Shown in pieces: positions 37,450-44,704 of a DNA stretch of 64,000 bases; the stretch's first letter is position 1; the number at the start of each line of letters is the position of its first letter. The stretch lies in contig NZ_KZ477986.1 in NCBI RefSeq assembly GCF_002837185.1, forward strand, positions 137,425 through 201,424, in the 5' to 3' direction. The position numbers and the translations under genes were made by a program. This DNA comes from Pseudomonas fluorescens (lineage in GTDB: Bacteria > Pseudomonadota > Gammaproteobacteria > Pseudomonadales > Pseudomonadaceae). The notes under the pieces are model-generated. The model did not search any database. It was not told the origin of the DNA and saw only the letters and a list, made by a program, of their open reading frames with translations.

Positions 37450-38586
37450 ATGGCCGAGAGCGAGAGTGGTCAGGACAAGACAGAAGACCCCACGGAGAAA
37501 CGTAAAAAGGACTCCAGGGAAAAGGGCGAGATCGCGCGCTCCAAAGAGCTCAATACCGTTGCGACCATGATGGCCGGCGCCGGTGCCTTGCTGATCTATG
37601 GCGGTGGTTTGGCGCTGGACTTGCTGGAGCTGATGAAGCACAACTTCAGTCTGCCCCGGGAGGTGTTGCTCAACCCCGATTCCATGGGCCAGTACCTGCT
37701 GCATTCAGGCAAGATCGCGCTGCTGGCGGTGCAGCCGATTCTCATCACCTTGCTGCTGGCCGCGTTGATCGGCCCGGTCGCCCTCGGCGGCTGGCTGTTC
37801 GCCGCCGGCAGCATGGCGCCCAAGTTCAGCCGTATGAACCCGGGCGCCGGGCTCAAACGCATGTTTTCCACCAAGGCCCTGGTGGAGCTGCTCAAGGCCC
37901 TGGCCAAATTCATCCTGATCCTGTTCGTGGCGTTGGCGGTGTTGTCGTCCGACATCGACGACCTGCTGCGCATCGCCCATGAGCCGCTGGAGTCGGCGAT
38001 CATTCACAGCCTGCAAGTGGTGGGGTGGAGCGCGTTGTGGATGTCCGCCGGGTTGATCATCATCGCGGCAGTGGACGCGCCGATCCAGTTGTGGGAAAGC
38101 CACAAGAAACTGCTGATGACCAAGCAGGAAGTGCGCGACGAACACAAGGACCAGGAAGGGCGCCCGGAGGTCAAGCAACGCATCCGCCAATTGCAGCGGG
38201 AAATGTCCCAGCGCAAGATGATGGCCTCGGTGCCCGACGCCGACGTGATCATCACCAACCCGACCCACTATGCCGTGGCTCTCAAGTACGACCCGGAGAA
38301 GGGCGGCGCGCCGATGCTGCTGGCCAAGGGCAGCGACTTTACTGCGTTGAAGATCCGTGAGATCGCCGTGGCCAACGACATTCTGCTGCTGGAATCCCCG
38401 GCGCTGGCACGCTCGATCTTCTACTCCACGGATCTTGACCAGGAAATCCCCGCCGGGTTGTACCTGGCGGTGGCGCAGGTGCTGGCCTACGTCTACCAGA
38501 TCCGCCAATACCGGGCGGGCAAGGGCAAGCGGCCTGATCCGCTCAAGGACCTGCCGATTCCGCCAGACCTGCGCCGCGACGCCTGA
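37450..38586 (+). CDS. flhB: flagellar export switch protein FlhB
   Basis: A 378-aa protein with four membrane helices (about 35-55, 90-115, 145-165 and 190-210) and a cytoplasmic C-terminal domain. The autocleavage motif NPTH is at 270-273, in DVIITNPTHYAVAL. FlhB switches export from rod/hook to filament substrates when FliK signals. The charged N-terminus QDKTEDPTEKRKKDSREKGE is typical. It ends the fliL-flhB run; 1.7 kb of non-flagellar DNA separates it from flhA. Confidence 0.96.
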   Translation: MAESESGQDKTEDPTEKRKKDSREKGEIARSKELNTVATMMAGAGALLIYGGGLALDLLELMKHNFSLPREVLLNPDSMGQYLLHSGKIALLAVQPILITLLLAALIGPVALGGWLFAAGSMAPKFSRMNPGAGLKRMFSTKALVELLKALAKFILILFVALAVLSSDIDDLLRIAHEPLESAIIHSLQVVGWSALWMSAGLIIIAAVDAPIQLWESHKKLLMTKQEVRDEHKDQEGRPEVKQRIRQLQREMSQRKMMASVPDADVIITNPTHYAVALKYDPEKGGAPMLLAKGSDFTALKIREIAVANDILLLESPALARSIFYSTDLDQEIPAGLYLAVAQVLAYVYQIRQYRAGKGKRPDPLKDLPIPPDLRRDA

Positions 38587-38600
38587 ACGCTGCTGCTCAC

Positions 38601-38700
38601 TGTAGGAGCGAGCTTGCTCGCGAAAAACTCACGGTCGCCGCGTTCATCCTGACGCCCCGCGTTATCGTTACCCACCTTCGCGAGCCAGCTCGCTCCTACA
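38601..38700. repeat. REP doublet (TGTAGGAGCGAGCTTGCTCG family)
   Basis: Inverted arms TGTAGGAGCGAGCTTGCTCG and CGAGCCAGCTCGCTCCTACA lie just after flhB, spanning about 100 bp. Confidence 0.87.
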
Positions 38701-38713
38701 GGAGGGTGCCCAT

Positions 38714-38738
38714 TACCTGTCAACTTTGACAGTAGCCA
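38714..38738. promoter_or_regulatory. palindromic element, copy 1 (lux-box-like)
   Basis: The core CTGTCAACTTTGACAG at 38717-38732 is a perfect inverted repeat of 7-bp arms around CT. A 25-bp block (TACC, core, TAGCC, A) is identical in copy 2 at 39017-39041. The 20-bp segment from ACCTGTC to GACAGTA resembles lux/las boxes (ACCTGNCAG/CTGNCAGGT). It lies 66 bp before the first CSD-like gene. Confidence 0.6.
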
Positions 38739-38804
38739 TTACGCCGCCTTCACTGTTTGATACAGCGATGAGCCACGCAGCCATGCGCGGCTCGGGAGGC
38801 GGTG

Positions 38805-38981
38805 ATGAGCAGGGGCACGGTCAGGTGGTGCGATGCGGTCAAGGGCATTGGCTTCAAGGCTCTGGATCGCGATGGCAATGAGGTTGGCGTTCAGTCGACA
38901 AGCGTTAAGAACGCTGACGTCCCCCAAGCCCCTCCCAAGCTGCGAAAACCCCACACGCGAAAAAAAGCACCGGATGCATGA
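38805..38981 (+). CDS. short cold-shock-domain-like protein, truncated
   Basis: A 58-aa reading frame starting at ATG 38805 behind GGGAGG. The first 33 residues, MSRGTVRWCDAVKGIGF and then KALDRDGNEVGVQSTS, resemble the N-terminal half of CspA (GTVKWFN..KGFGFI..DG...VFVH). RNP1 is KGIGFKAL and RNP2 is altered to VGVQSTS. The CSD then stops and a basic tail (KLRKPHTRKKAPDA) follows, so the beta-barrel could not close. It may be a decayed gene or a small nucleic-acid-binding peptide. It lies between flhB and flhA and shares an upstream palindrome with the next gene. Confidence 0.5.
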   Translation: MSRGTVRWCDAVKGIGFKALDRDGNEVGVQSTSVKNADVPQAPPKLRKPHTRKKAPDA

Positions 38982-39016
38982 TTCGCCAGCTCTAGCACCT
39001 AACGGCGACCCCCGTC

Positions 39017-39041
39017 TACCTGTCAACTTTGACAGTAGCCA
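39017..39041. promoter_or_regulatory. palindromic element, copy 2 (lux-box-like)
   Basis: Identical over 25 bp to the element at 38714-38738; palindrome core at 39020-39035. It lies 74 bp before the second CSD-like gene. A TATTAC hexamer at 39061-39066 sits about 35 bp from the centre, where a -10 box would lie if an activator bound the palindrome near -42. Confidence 0.6.
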
Positions 39042-39115
39042 CAGGGCGCTTCCCGTTGTTTATTACATACCTGGCACTTCGCGCATGTAGTAAACCAGAT
39101 GCAGGGAGAGCGGTA

Positions 39116-39343
39116 TTGAAGGCGGCGACGGGTACTGTCAAATCCTATGAGTTGACCCGCGGCGAGTGGTTGATTGCGTTGGACGACGGGGAAGAAAACA
39201 TCTTCATCGATTGGAGCGATTGGCATTGGACTGCACTGTCGATTGGTGAGCAGATAACCTTTCAGATGATCCATAAACCCAACGGCGTCTATGCACTCCC
39301 CATCAGTGCGAGTAATGACACGGAGGCGGGACCCGATGGGTAA
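39116..39343 (+). CDS. divergent cold-shock-domain-like protein
   Basis: A 75-aa protein from TTG 39116, preceded by AGGGAGAG. MKAATGTVKSYELTRGEWLI aligns with the CspA start (GTVKWFNPTKGFGFI); then LDDGEENIFIDWSDW replaces the DG..DVFVHISA stretch, and LSIGEQITFQMIHKPNGVYAL matches the EGQ.V.F....KGP.A closing strand when read in parts. So the whole CSD length is present, but the aromatic RNP1 (GFGF to GEWL) and RNP2 (FVH to FID) residues are replaced. RNA binding may be lost or changed. An upstream in-frame extension to 39029 looks non-coding because it contains the palindrome. Confidence 0.6.
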   Translation: MKAATGTVKSYELTRGEWLIALDDGEENIFIDWSDWHWTALSIGEQITFQMIHKPNGVYALPISASNDTEAGPDG

Positions 39344-39388
39344 AGGAGAGCGGCAATCGCAACGGGCACGGTGAGGTCCGCAGGCTGA
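39344..39388 (+). pseudogene. relic of a third CSD-like gene start
   Basis: Directly after the second CSD-like gene, an AAGGAGAGCGG block repeats the ribosome-binding region of that gene, followed by codons reading ATGTVRS (39359-39379), closely matching ATGTVKS of the preceding gene; a stop follows at 39386-39388. It looks like the 5' remnant of a further tandem copy. Confidence 0.4.
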
Positions 39389-39448
39389 GAATGTGCGTAC
39401 GGTTGACTCAACCGAATAGCCGTTTATTTCAAGGCAGATCACAGCTCA

Positions 39449-39475
39449 AATGTAGGAGGGGGCTTGCTCCCACAG
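39449..39475. repeat. solitary REP arm (TGTAGGAGGGGGCTTGCTCC)
   Basis: A single arm mixing features of the two REP families in the window (TGTAGGAG start, GGGGGCTTGC centre). No inverted partner lies nearby. Confidence 0.65.
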
Positions 39476-39485
39476 TTGGACCGCG

Positions 39486-39739
39486 TTATGCGCTGCTTGC
39501 GGTGTCCGTCATTCCGGTGTCGGCGTGCACACGATCAGCCAGTAATTGCGCCAGTTCGATCAACTGCGCAACGCCAAGCAATTCCTCTCGTTTCGAGCCT
39601 TCCAGGTCAAAGGCCAGGTCGCAGCTCGGCGCATTGGCCGAAGCGAGTGTTTCGCTGAGGTTGACCAGCAGGTCTTCGCTGCTGATGCCGTCGGCTACGG
39701 TAACAGCCGGATGGGGGGATTTGGGGTGGGTTTGATCAC
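39486..39739 (-). pseudogene. DUF6124/DUF3077-like small protein gene, frameshifted
   Basis: On the minus strand a GTG at 39739, behind GAGG, begins MIKPTPNPPI, typical of the N-terminus of this Pseudomonas-specific small-protein family, but meets a stop after 14 codons. One frame away, the sequence continues HPAVTVADGISSEDLLVNL, then SETLASANAPSCDLAFDLEG and ELLGVAQLIELAQLLADRV, the typical family body, to a stop at 39486. The frames would join if the run of six C (minus strand; six G at 39713-39718 on plus) had one more base. Whether this is a true mutation, a variable homopolymer or a sequence error is not known. The family function is unknown. Confidence 0.6.
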
Positions 39740-39794
39740 TGTGAATATCCTCGGTAAAGGTGGAGCTGCCAATGATCGCCGCGATGCGATGGAC

Positions 39795-39872
39795 GGTGGC
39801 AGCTGTGCGCAGGTTCGCGGACCGGTTACCAAGGAACCCGGCATACCCGAAGGTATCCCGCGCACAGCCACC
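39795..39872 (-). ncRNA. structured leader RNA upstream of the DUF6124-like gene
   Basis: Read on the minus strand, GGTGGC-TGTGCGC (39872-39860) pairs with GCGCACA-(GCT)-GCCACC (39810-39795) to form a 13-bp closing stem with a 3-nt bulge. Inside it are a UUCG-capped hairpin (ATACC-TTCG-GGTAT) and a second stem (CCGG(G)TT...AACCGG). Together these give a three-way junction. It ends 55 nt before the GTG start, so it should be part of the 5' leader. Confidence 0.5.
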
Positions 39873-39963
39873 ATAAGGGCCGCACAGTAAACGACAAAAA
39901 ATCGCTGACTGAAAGCGGACAATGGTGCTTCTGCGCATTGGTAAACCGGGCCGCGACGCCCGT

Positions 39964-40020
39964 CCGCTGCGTTTGCAGCGGTGTACGGAGACTAGAGAGC
40001 GGGTTTCCTAGGGGCAACCC
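39964..40020. other. two further hairpins upstream of the leader
   Basis: CCGCTGC-GTTT-GCAGCGG (39964-39981) is a perfect 7-bp stem. GGGTT...AACCC at 40001-40020 forms a weaker one. They precede the three-way-junction element in the minus-strand reading and may belong to the same leader or to its promoter region. Confidence 0.4.
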
Positions 40021-40070
40021 AAATCCTTGTCGGAAATTTCCTGGGCATTACCTGGCTGCACACAAAACCA

Positions 40071-40164
40071 AATGTGGGAGGGGGCTTGCCCCCGATCGCA
40101 GTGTGTCAGTCAACAAATCCATAGCTGATACCCCGCTATCGGGGGCAAGCCCCCTCCCACATTT
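40071..40164. repeat. REP doublet (GTGGGAGGGGGCTTGC family)
   Basis: Inverted arms with cores GTGGGAGGGGGCTTGCCCCC and GGGGGCAAGCCCCCTCCCAC lie between the leader region and the flhA promoter. Confidence 0.88.
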
Positions 40165-40225
40165 GAATGGATTCAGGCCCGATGGCCTGGGACGCTTGGC
40201 AGGTCGTCAGAGCCCGAAAGCAAAG

Positions 40226-40242
40226 TTGGAAGGCTTCTTGCA
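40226..40242 (+). promoter_or_regulatory. sigma-54 promoter of flhA
   Basis: TTGGAAGGCTTCTTGCA has GG at 40228-40229 and GC at 40240-40241, exact spacing, with a TTGCA -12 box. It lies about 62 bp before the flhA start, so flhA-flhF-fleN-fliA has its own promoter after the non-flagellar insert. Confidence 0.82.
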
Positions 40243-40303
40243 ATACCGCCTTCAGGACGCCTCACAGCGTCAAAACTTTGCTTCAAGGACACGAGGAATA
40301 CCG

Positions 40304-42436
40304 GTGGTAGATCGCTCTCAAATGCTCAGCACGGCCCGTGGCACCCTGACTGACCTGTCGCGGGGCAATCTGGGTGTGCCGTTGTTGTTGCTGGTGATGC
40401 TGGCAATGATGATGTTGCCGATGCCGCCGTTCCTGCTCGATGTGTTTTTCACCTTCAACATTGCTTTGTCGGTGGTGGTGCTGCTGGTCTGTGTGTACGC
40501 CCTGCGGCCACTGGATTTTGCGGTGTTCCCCACCATCCTGCTGGTGGCGACCCTGCTGCGCCTGGCGCTGAACGTGGCGTCCACCCGCGTGGTGATGCTC
40601 CATGGCCAGGACGGTCACGCCGCCGCCGGTAAGGTGATCCAGGCCTTCGGTGAGGTGGTGATCGGCGGTAACTACGTGGTCGGTATCGTGGTGTTCGCGA
40701 TCCTGATGATTATCAACTTCGTGGTGGTGACCAAGGGTGCCGGGCGGATTTCCGAGGTGAGCGCGCGGTTTACTCTGGATGCGATGCCCGGCAAGCAGAT
40801 GGCCATCGACGCCGACCTCAATGCCGGCCTGATTGATCAGAACCAGGCCAAGTCACGCCGGGCCGAAGTCGCCCAGGAGGCCGAGTTCTACGGTTCCATG
40901 GACGGCGCCAGCAAATTCGTGCGCGGTGATGCCATCGCCGGCCTGTTGATCCTGTTCATCAACCTGATCGGCGGCATGGCCGTGGGGATCTTCCAGCACG
41001 GCATGACCTTTGGCGATGCGGGCAAGGTGTACGCCTTGCTGACCATCGGTGACGGTTTAGTGGCGCAATTGCCATCACTGTTGTTATCCACAGCGGCAGC
41101 GATCATGGTGACCCGTGCTTCGGGCTCCGAAGACATGGGCAAGCAGATCAGCCGCCAGATGTTCGCATCGCCCAAGGCGCTGGCCGTGGCCGCCGGCATC
41201 ATGGCCGTCATGGGCATCGTGCCGGGCATGCCTCACGTTTCGTTCCTGAGCATGGCGGCCATGGCCGGCGGCGCGGCCTATCTGTTCTGGAAAAAGCAGA
41301 ATGCAGTCAAGGTCCAGGCCCAGCAGGAAATCGCACGCCAGCAGGAATTGCTGCCATCCCCGGCCCGCGCCCAGGAAACCAAGGAGTTGGGCTGGGACGA
41401 CGTGACCCCGATCGACATGATCGGCCTGGAAGTGGGTTACCGCCTGATTCCGCTGGTGGACCGCAACCAGGGCGGCCAGTTGCTGGCGCGGATCAAGGGT
41501 GTGCGCAAGAAGTTGTCCCAGGACCTGGGCTTTCTGATGCCCACCGTGCATATCCGCGACAACCTCGACCTGGCCCCCAGCGCTTACCGCCTGACCTTGA
41601 TGGGCGTGATCCTGGCCGAAGCCGAGATCTACCCGGACCGCGAACTCGCGATCAACCCCGGCCAGGTGTTCGGTACGCTCAACGGCATTACCGCCAAAGA
41701 TCCGGCTTTCGGCCTGGAGGCGGTGTGGATCGAAGTCAGCCAGCGCAGCCAGGCGCAATCGCTGGGTTACACCGTGGTCGACGCCAGCACCGTGGTCGCC
41801 ACTCACCTCAATCAGATTCTCTACAAGCACTCCCACGAGCTGATCGGCCACGAGGAAGTCCAGCAATTGATGGGTTTGCTGGCCAAGGCCTCGCCGAAAC
41901 TGGCCGAAGAGCTGGTGCCGGGCGTGCTGTCGCTGTCGCAGTTGCTCAAGGTGCTGCAGGCCTTGCTCGCCGAACAAGTGCCGGTACGGGACATTCGCAG
42001 CATTGCCGAGGCCATCGCCAACAACGCCGCCAAGAGTCAAGATACTGCCGCGCTGGTGGCGGCGGTGCGCGTCGGTTTGTCCCGCGCAATCGTGCAAAGC
42101 ATTGTAGGCGTTGAGTCTGAGCTGCCTGTTATCACCTTGGAGCCAAGGTTGGAACAGATATTGCTCAATAGTATTCAGAAGGCAGGGCAAGGCCAGGAAG
42201 AAGGTGTGTTGCTGGAGCCAAGCATGGCTGAAAAGCTGCAGCGTTCGTTGATCGAAGCCGCGCAGCGCCAGGAGATGCAGGGCCAGCCGGTGATTCTGCT
42301 GGTGGCCGGTCCGGTCCGCGCGATGTTGTCGCGCTTTGGACGCCTGGCAGTACCGAATTTGCACGTGTTGGCTTACCAGGAAATTCCTGACAATAAGCAA
42401 GTGACTATCGTCGCGACAGTAGGGCCCAACGGCTGA
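40304..42436 (+). CDS. flhA: flagellar export gate protein FlhA
   Basis: A 710-aa protein with about eight N-terminal membrane helices (to about residue 320) and a large cytoplasmic domain that docks chaperone-substrate complexes. GTG at 40304 (MVDRSQMLSTARGTLTDLSRGN) is preferred: GAGGA lies just upstream and P. aeruginosa FlhA begins MDRSQ. The FHIPEP-type core (GRISEVSARFTLDAMPGKQM, then AIDADLNAGLID) is clear. The longer open frame from 39938 runs through a REP doublet and is not coding there. Confidence 0.96.
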   Translation: MVDRSQMLSTARGTLTDLSRGNLGVPLLLLVMLAMMMLPMPPFLLDVFFTFNIALSVVVLLVCVYALRPLDFAVFPTILLVATLLRLALNVASTRVVMLHGQDGHAAAGKVIQAFGEVVIGGNYVVGIVVFAILMIINFVVVTKGAGRISEVSARFTLDAMPGKQMAIDADLNAGLIDQNQAKSRRAEVAQEAEFYGSMDGASKFVRGDAIAGLLILFINLIGGMAVGIFQHGMTFGDAGKVYALLTIGDGLVAQLPSLLLSTAAAIMVTRASGSEDMGKQISRQMFASPKALAVAAGIMAVMGIVPGMPHVSFLSMAAMAGGAAYLFWKKQNAVKVQAQQEIARQQELLPSPARAQETKELGWDDVTPIDMIGLEVGYRLIPLVDRNQGGQLLARIKGVRKKLSQDLGFLMPTVHIRDNLDLAPSAYRLTLMGVILAEAEIYPDRELAINPGQVFGTLNGITAKDPAFGLEAVWIEVSQRSQAQSLGYTVVDASTVVATHLNQILYKHSHELIGHEEVQQLMGLLAKASPKLAEELVPGVLSLSQLLKVLQALLAEQVPVRDIRSIAEAIANNAAKSQDTAALVAAVRVGLSRAIVQSIVGVESELPVITLEPRLEQILLNSIQKAGQGQEEGVLLEPSMAEKLQRSLIEAAQRQEMQGQPVILLVAGPVRAMLSRFGRLAVPNLHVLAYQEIPDNKQVTIVATVGPNG

Positions 42437-42448
42437 GGGTAGTGGGTT

Positions 42449-43765
42449 ATGCAAGTTAAGCGTTTTTTCGCCGCCGATATGCGTCAGGCCATGAAGTTGG
42501 TCCGCGATGAGCTGGGCGCCGATGCCGCGATTATCGGTAACCGTCGTATTGCCGGCGGTGTCGAGCTGACGGCTGCCCTGGATTACACCCCCCAGGCCCT
42601 GGCGCCGCGCGTGCCGAACATGGAGCTTGAAGACGAGCTGCGCAAGACCGCTTCGCGCATCGTCTCGGCCCAGGCCGAACTGAGCATGCGCGGCGACAGC
42701 GACGCCACCACCAATCGCCAGTTGTTCGCCGGCCTGCCGCTGACCGCTTCCGAGCCGCTGGTGGAACCTACGTTTGTCGAACCGCCGCGTCCCGCCGCGC
42801 CAGCCCCGGCCGCCGCGGTCGATCAGCGTGCGTTCGATTCGATGCGCTTTGAACTCAACGGCCTGCGCGAGCTGCTCGAAGTGCAACTTGGCTCTTTGGC
42901 CTGGACGCAACTGCAAGGCAGCAAGCCGCAACAGGCCAACCTGTGGCGTCGCCTGCAACGCATCGGCCTCTCCGGCCCGTTGTCCCGCGACCTGCTGGCG
43001 CTGACCGCCGAAGTCGAGGAGCCGCGCCAGGCCTGGCGCATGCTGCTGGCGCACCTGGCACGCATGATTGCCACCCCGGAAATCGAACCCCTGGAAGAGG
43101 GCGGTGTGATCGCCATGGTCGGCCCCGCCGGCATGGGCAAGACCACCACCCTGGCCAAGCTGGCAGCGCGCTACGTGCTCAAGTACGGCGCGCAAAACAT
43201 CGCGCTGGTGAGCATGGACAGTTACCGCATCGGCGCCCAGGAACAGCTCAAGACCCTGGGCCGCATCCTCAATGTGCCGGTGACCCATGTCGACCCGGGC
43301 CAGTCCCTGGCCAACGCCCTCGACCCGCTGCTGCGCAAGCGCGTGGTGTTGATCGATACCGCCGGCCTGCAAGCCAGCGACCCGGCCCTGCGCATGCAGC
43401 TCGAAAGCCTGGCCGGGCGTGGCATCAAGTCAAAAAATTACCTGGTGCTTGCAACCACCAGCCAGAAACAGGTTCTTACCGCTGCCTACCACAGCTATAA
43501 ACGCTGCGGGCTGGCCGGTTGTATCCTGACCAAACTGGATGAAACTGCCAGCCTGGGCGAAGTGTTGAGCCTGGCAATCAGTCATGAACTACCGGTCGCC
43601 TACCTGACCGACGGGCCGCGGATCCCGGATGATTTGCATCTGCCGCGCCGTCATCAGTTGGTCAGCCGTGCTGTCAGCGTGCAAATGCAAGACGAGCCTA
43701 GCGAGGAAGCGATGGCCGATATGTTCGCCGACCTTTATCACAACCCGGCAAAGCGGGTGGGATGA
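42449..43765 (+). CDS. flhF: flagellar biosynthesis GTPase FlhF
   Basis: A 438-aa SRP-family GTPase that selects the pole for flagellum assembly. The basic N-terminus (MQVKRFFAADMRQAMKLV) leads to a variable Pro/Ala linker and a C-terminal NG domain. P-loop GPAGMGKT is at 225-232; DTAGLQASD and TKLDETASLGE are the other GTPase motifs. It lies 12 bp after flhA and 105 bp before fleN, its functional antagonist in number control. Confidence 0.96.
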   Translation: MQVKRFFAADMRQAMKLVRDELGADAAIIGNRRIAGGVELTAALDYTPQALAPRVPNMELEDELRKTASRIVSAQAELSMRGDSDATTNRQLFAGLPLTASEPLVEPTFVEPPRPAAPAPAAAVDQRAFDSMRFELNGLRELLEVQLGSLAWTQLQGSKPQQANLWRRLQRIGLSGPLSRDLLALTAEVEEPRQAWRMLLAHLARMIATPEIEPLEEGGVIAMVGPAGMGKTTTLAKLAARYVLKYGAQNIALVSMDSYRIGAQEQLKTLGRILNVPVTHVDPGQSLANALDPLLRKRVVLIDTAGLQASDPALRMQLESLAGRGIKSKNYLVLATTSQKQVLTAAYHSYKRCGLAGCILTKLDETASLGEVLSLAISHELPVAYLTDGPRIPDDLHLPRRHQLVSRAVSVQMQDEPSEEAMADMFADLYHNPAKRVG

Positions 43766-43870
43766 GGCAGGATGAACACCGTGAAATGTACCTACATCGA
43801 TGGCCTGCAAGCGATACACGCGGCCAAGCCATGTAGCCTGCGTCTAAGCAAGACAAGGTAAAGAAATAAA

Positions 43871-44704
43871 ATGGGCAGCATGCATCCCGTACAGGTGATC
43901 GCGGTGACCGGCGGCAAAGGTGGCGTCGGCAAAACTAACGTGTCAGTGAATTTGTCCCTGGCCCTGGCAGAGCTTGGCCGTCGCGTCATGCTGCTGGATG
44001 CTGACCTGGGCCTGGCCAACGTGGACGTTCTGTTGGGGCTTACCCCCAAACACACGCTGGCCGATGTGATCGAAGGCCGCTGTGAGCTGCGCGATGTGCT
44101 GCTGCAGGGGCCCGGTGGGATCCGCATCGTGCCGGCCGCCTCCGGCACCCAGAGCATGGTGCACCTGAGCCCGGCGCAGCACGCCGGCCTGATCCAGGCC
44201 TTCAGCGATATCGGCGACAACCTCGACGTGCTGGTGATCGACACCGCCGCCGGGATCGGCGAGTCGGTGGTCAGCTTTGTACGCGCAGCGCAAGAAGTCC
44301 TGCTGGTGGTGTGCGACGAACCCACCTCGATCACCGATGCCTACGCCCTGATCAAACTGCTTAACCGTGACTACGGCATGAACCGCTTCCGCGTGCTGGC
44401 CAACATGGCCCAGAGCCCGCAGGAAGGGCGCAACCTGTTCGCCAAGTTGACCAAGGTCACGGATCGTTTCCTCGATGTGGCGTTACAATACGTCGGCGCA
44501 GTTCCCTATGACGAGTGTGTGCGCAAGGCCGTGCAAAAGCAGCGTGCGGTCTACGAAGCGTTCCCTCGTTCGAAGTGCGCACTGGCGTTCAAGGCCATTG
44601 CCCAGAAGGTCGATACCTGGCCGCTGCCTGCCAACCCTCGGGGGCATCTGGAGTTTTTCGTCGAGCGACTGGTGCATCAGACGAGCGCGGGACCTGTGCT
44701 ATGA
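43871..44704 (+). CDS. fleN: flagellar number regulator FleN (FlhG)
   Basis: A 277-aa MinD/ParA-type ATPase that binds FleQ and limits flagellar number. The deviant Walker A is GGKGGVGKT (14-22), with LLDADLGLANVDVLLGL following and VIDTAAGIGESV as Walker B. The activating helix MGSMHPVQVIAV precedes it. A putative C-terminal membrane-targeting region ends the protein. Its 3' end overlaps the fliA start by 4 bp (ATGA). Confidence 0.96.
   Translation: MGSMHPVQVIAVTGGKGGVGKTNVSVNLSLALAELGRRVMLLDADLGLANVDVLLGLTPKHTLADVIEGRCELRDVLLQGPGGIRIVPAASGTQSMVHLSPAQHAGLIQAFSDIGDNLDVLVIDTAAGIGESVVSFVRAAQEVLLVVCDEPTSITDAYALIKLLNRDYGMNRFRVLANMAQSPQEGRNLFAKLTKVTDRFLDVALQYVGAVPYDECVRKAVQKQRAVYEAFPRSKCALAFKAIAQKVDTWPLPANPRGHLEFFVERLVHQTSAGPVL

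Noticed and set aside
38714..39041. Palindrome pair as ends of a small transposable element flanking the first CSD-like gene
   Set aside because: The two 25-bp copies are in direct, not inverted, order, and no target-site duplication is visible; a duplicated promoter/operator explains them better.
39938..40303. N-terminal extension of flhA to 39938
   Set aside because: The extension would translate a REP doublet and the sigma-54 promoter; the GTG at 40304 has a good ribosome-binding site and matches the family start.
41084..43372. 762-aa open frame opposite flhA and flhF
   Set aside because: Spans two convincing genes on the other strand and their junction; composition is that of an antisense frame.
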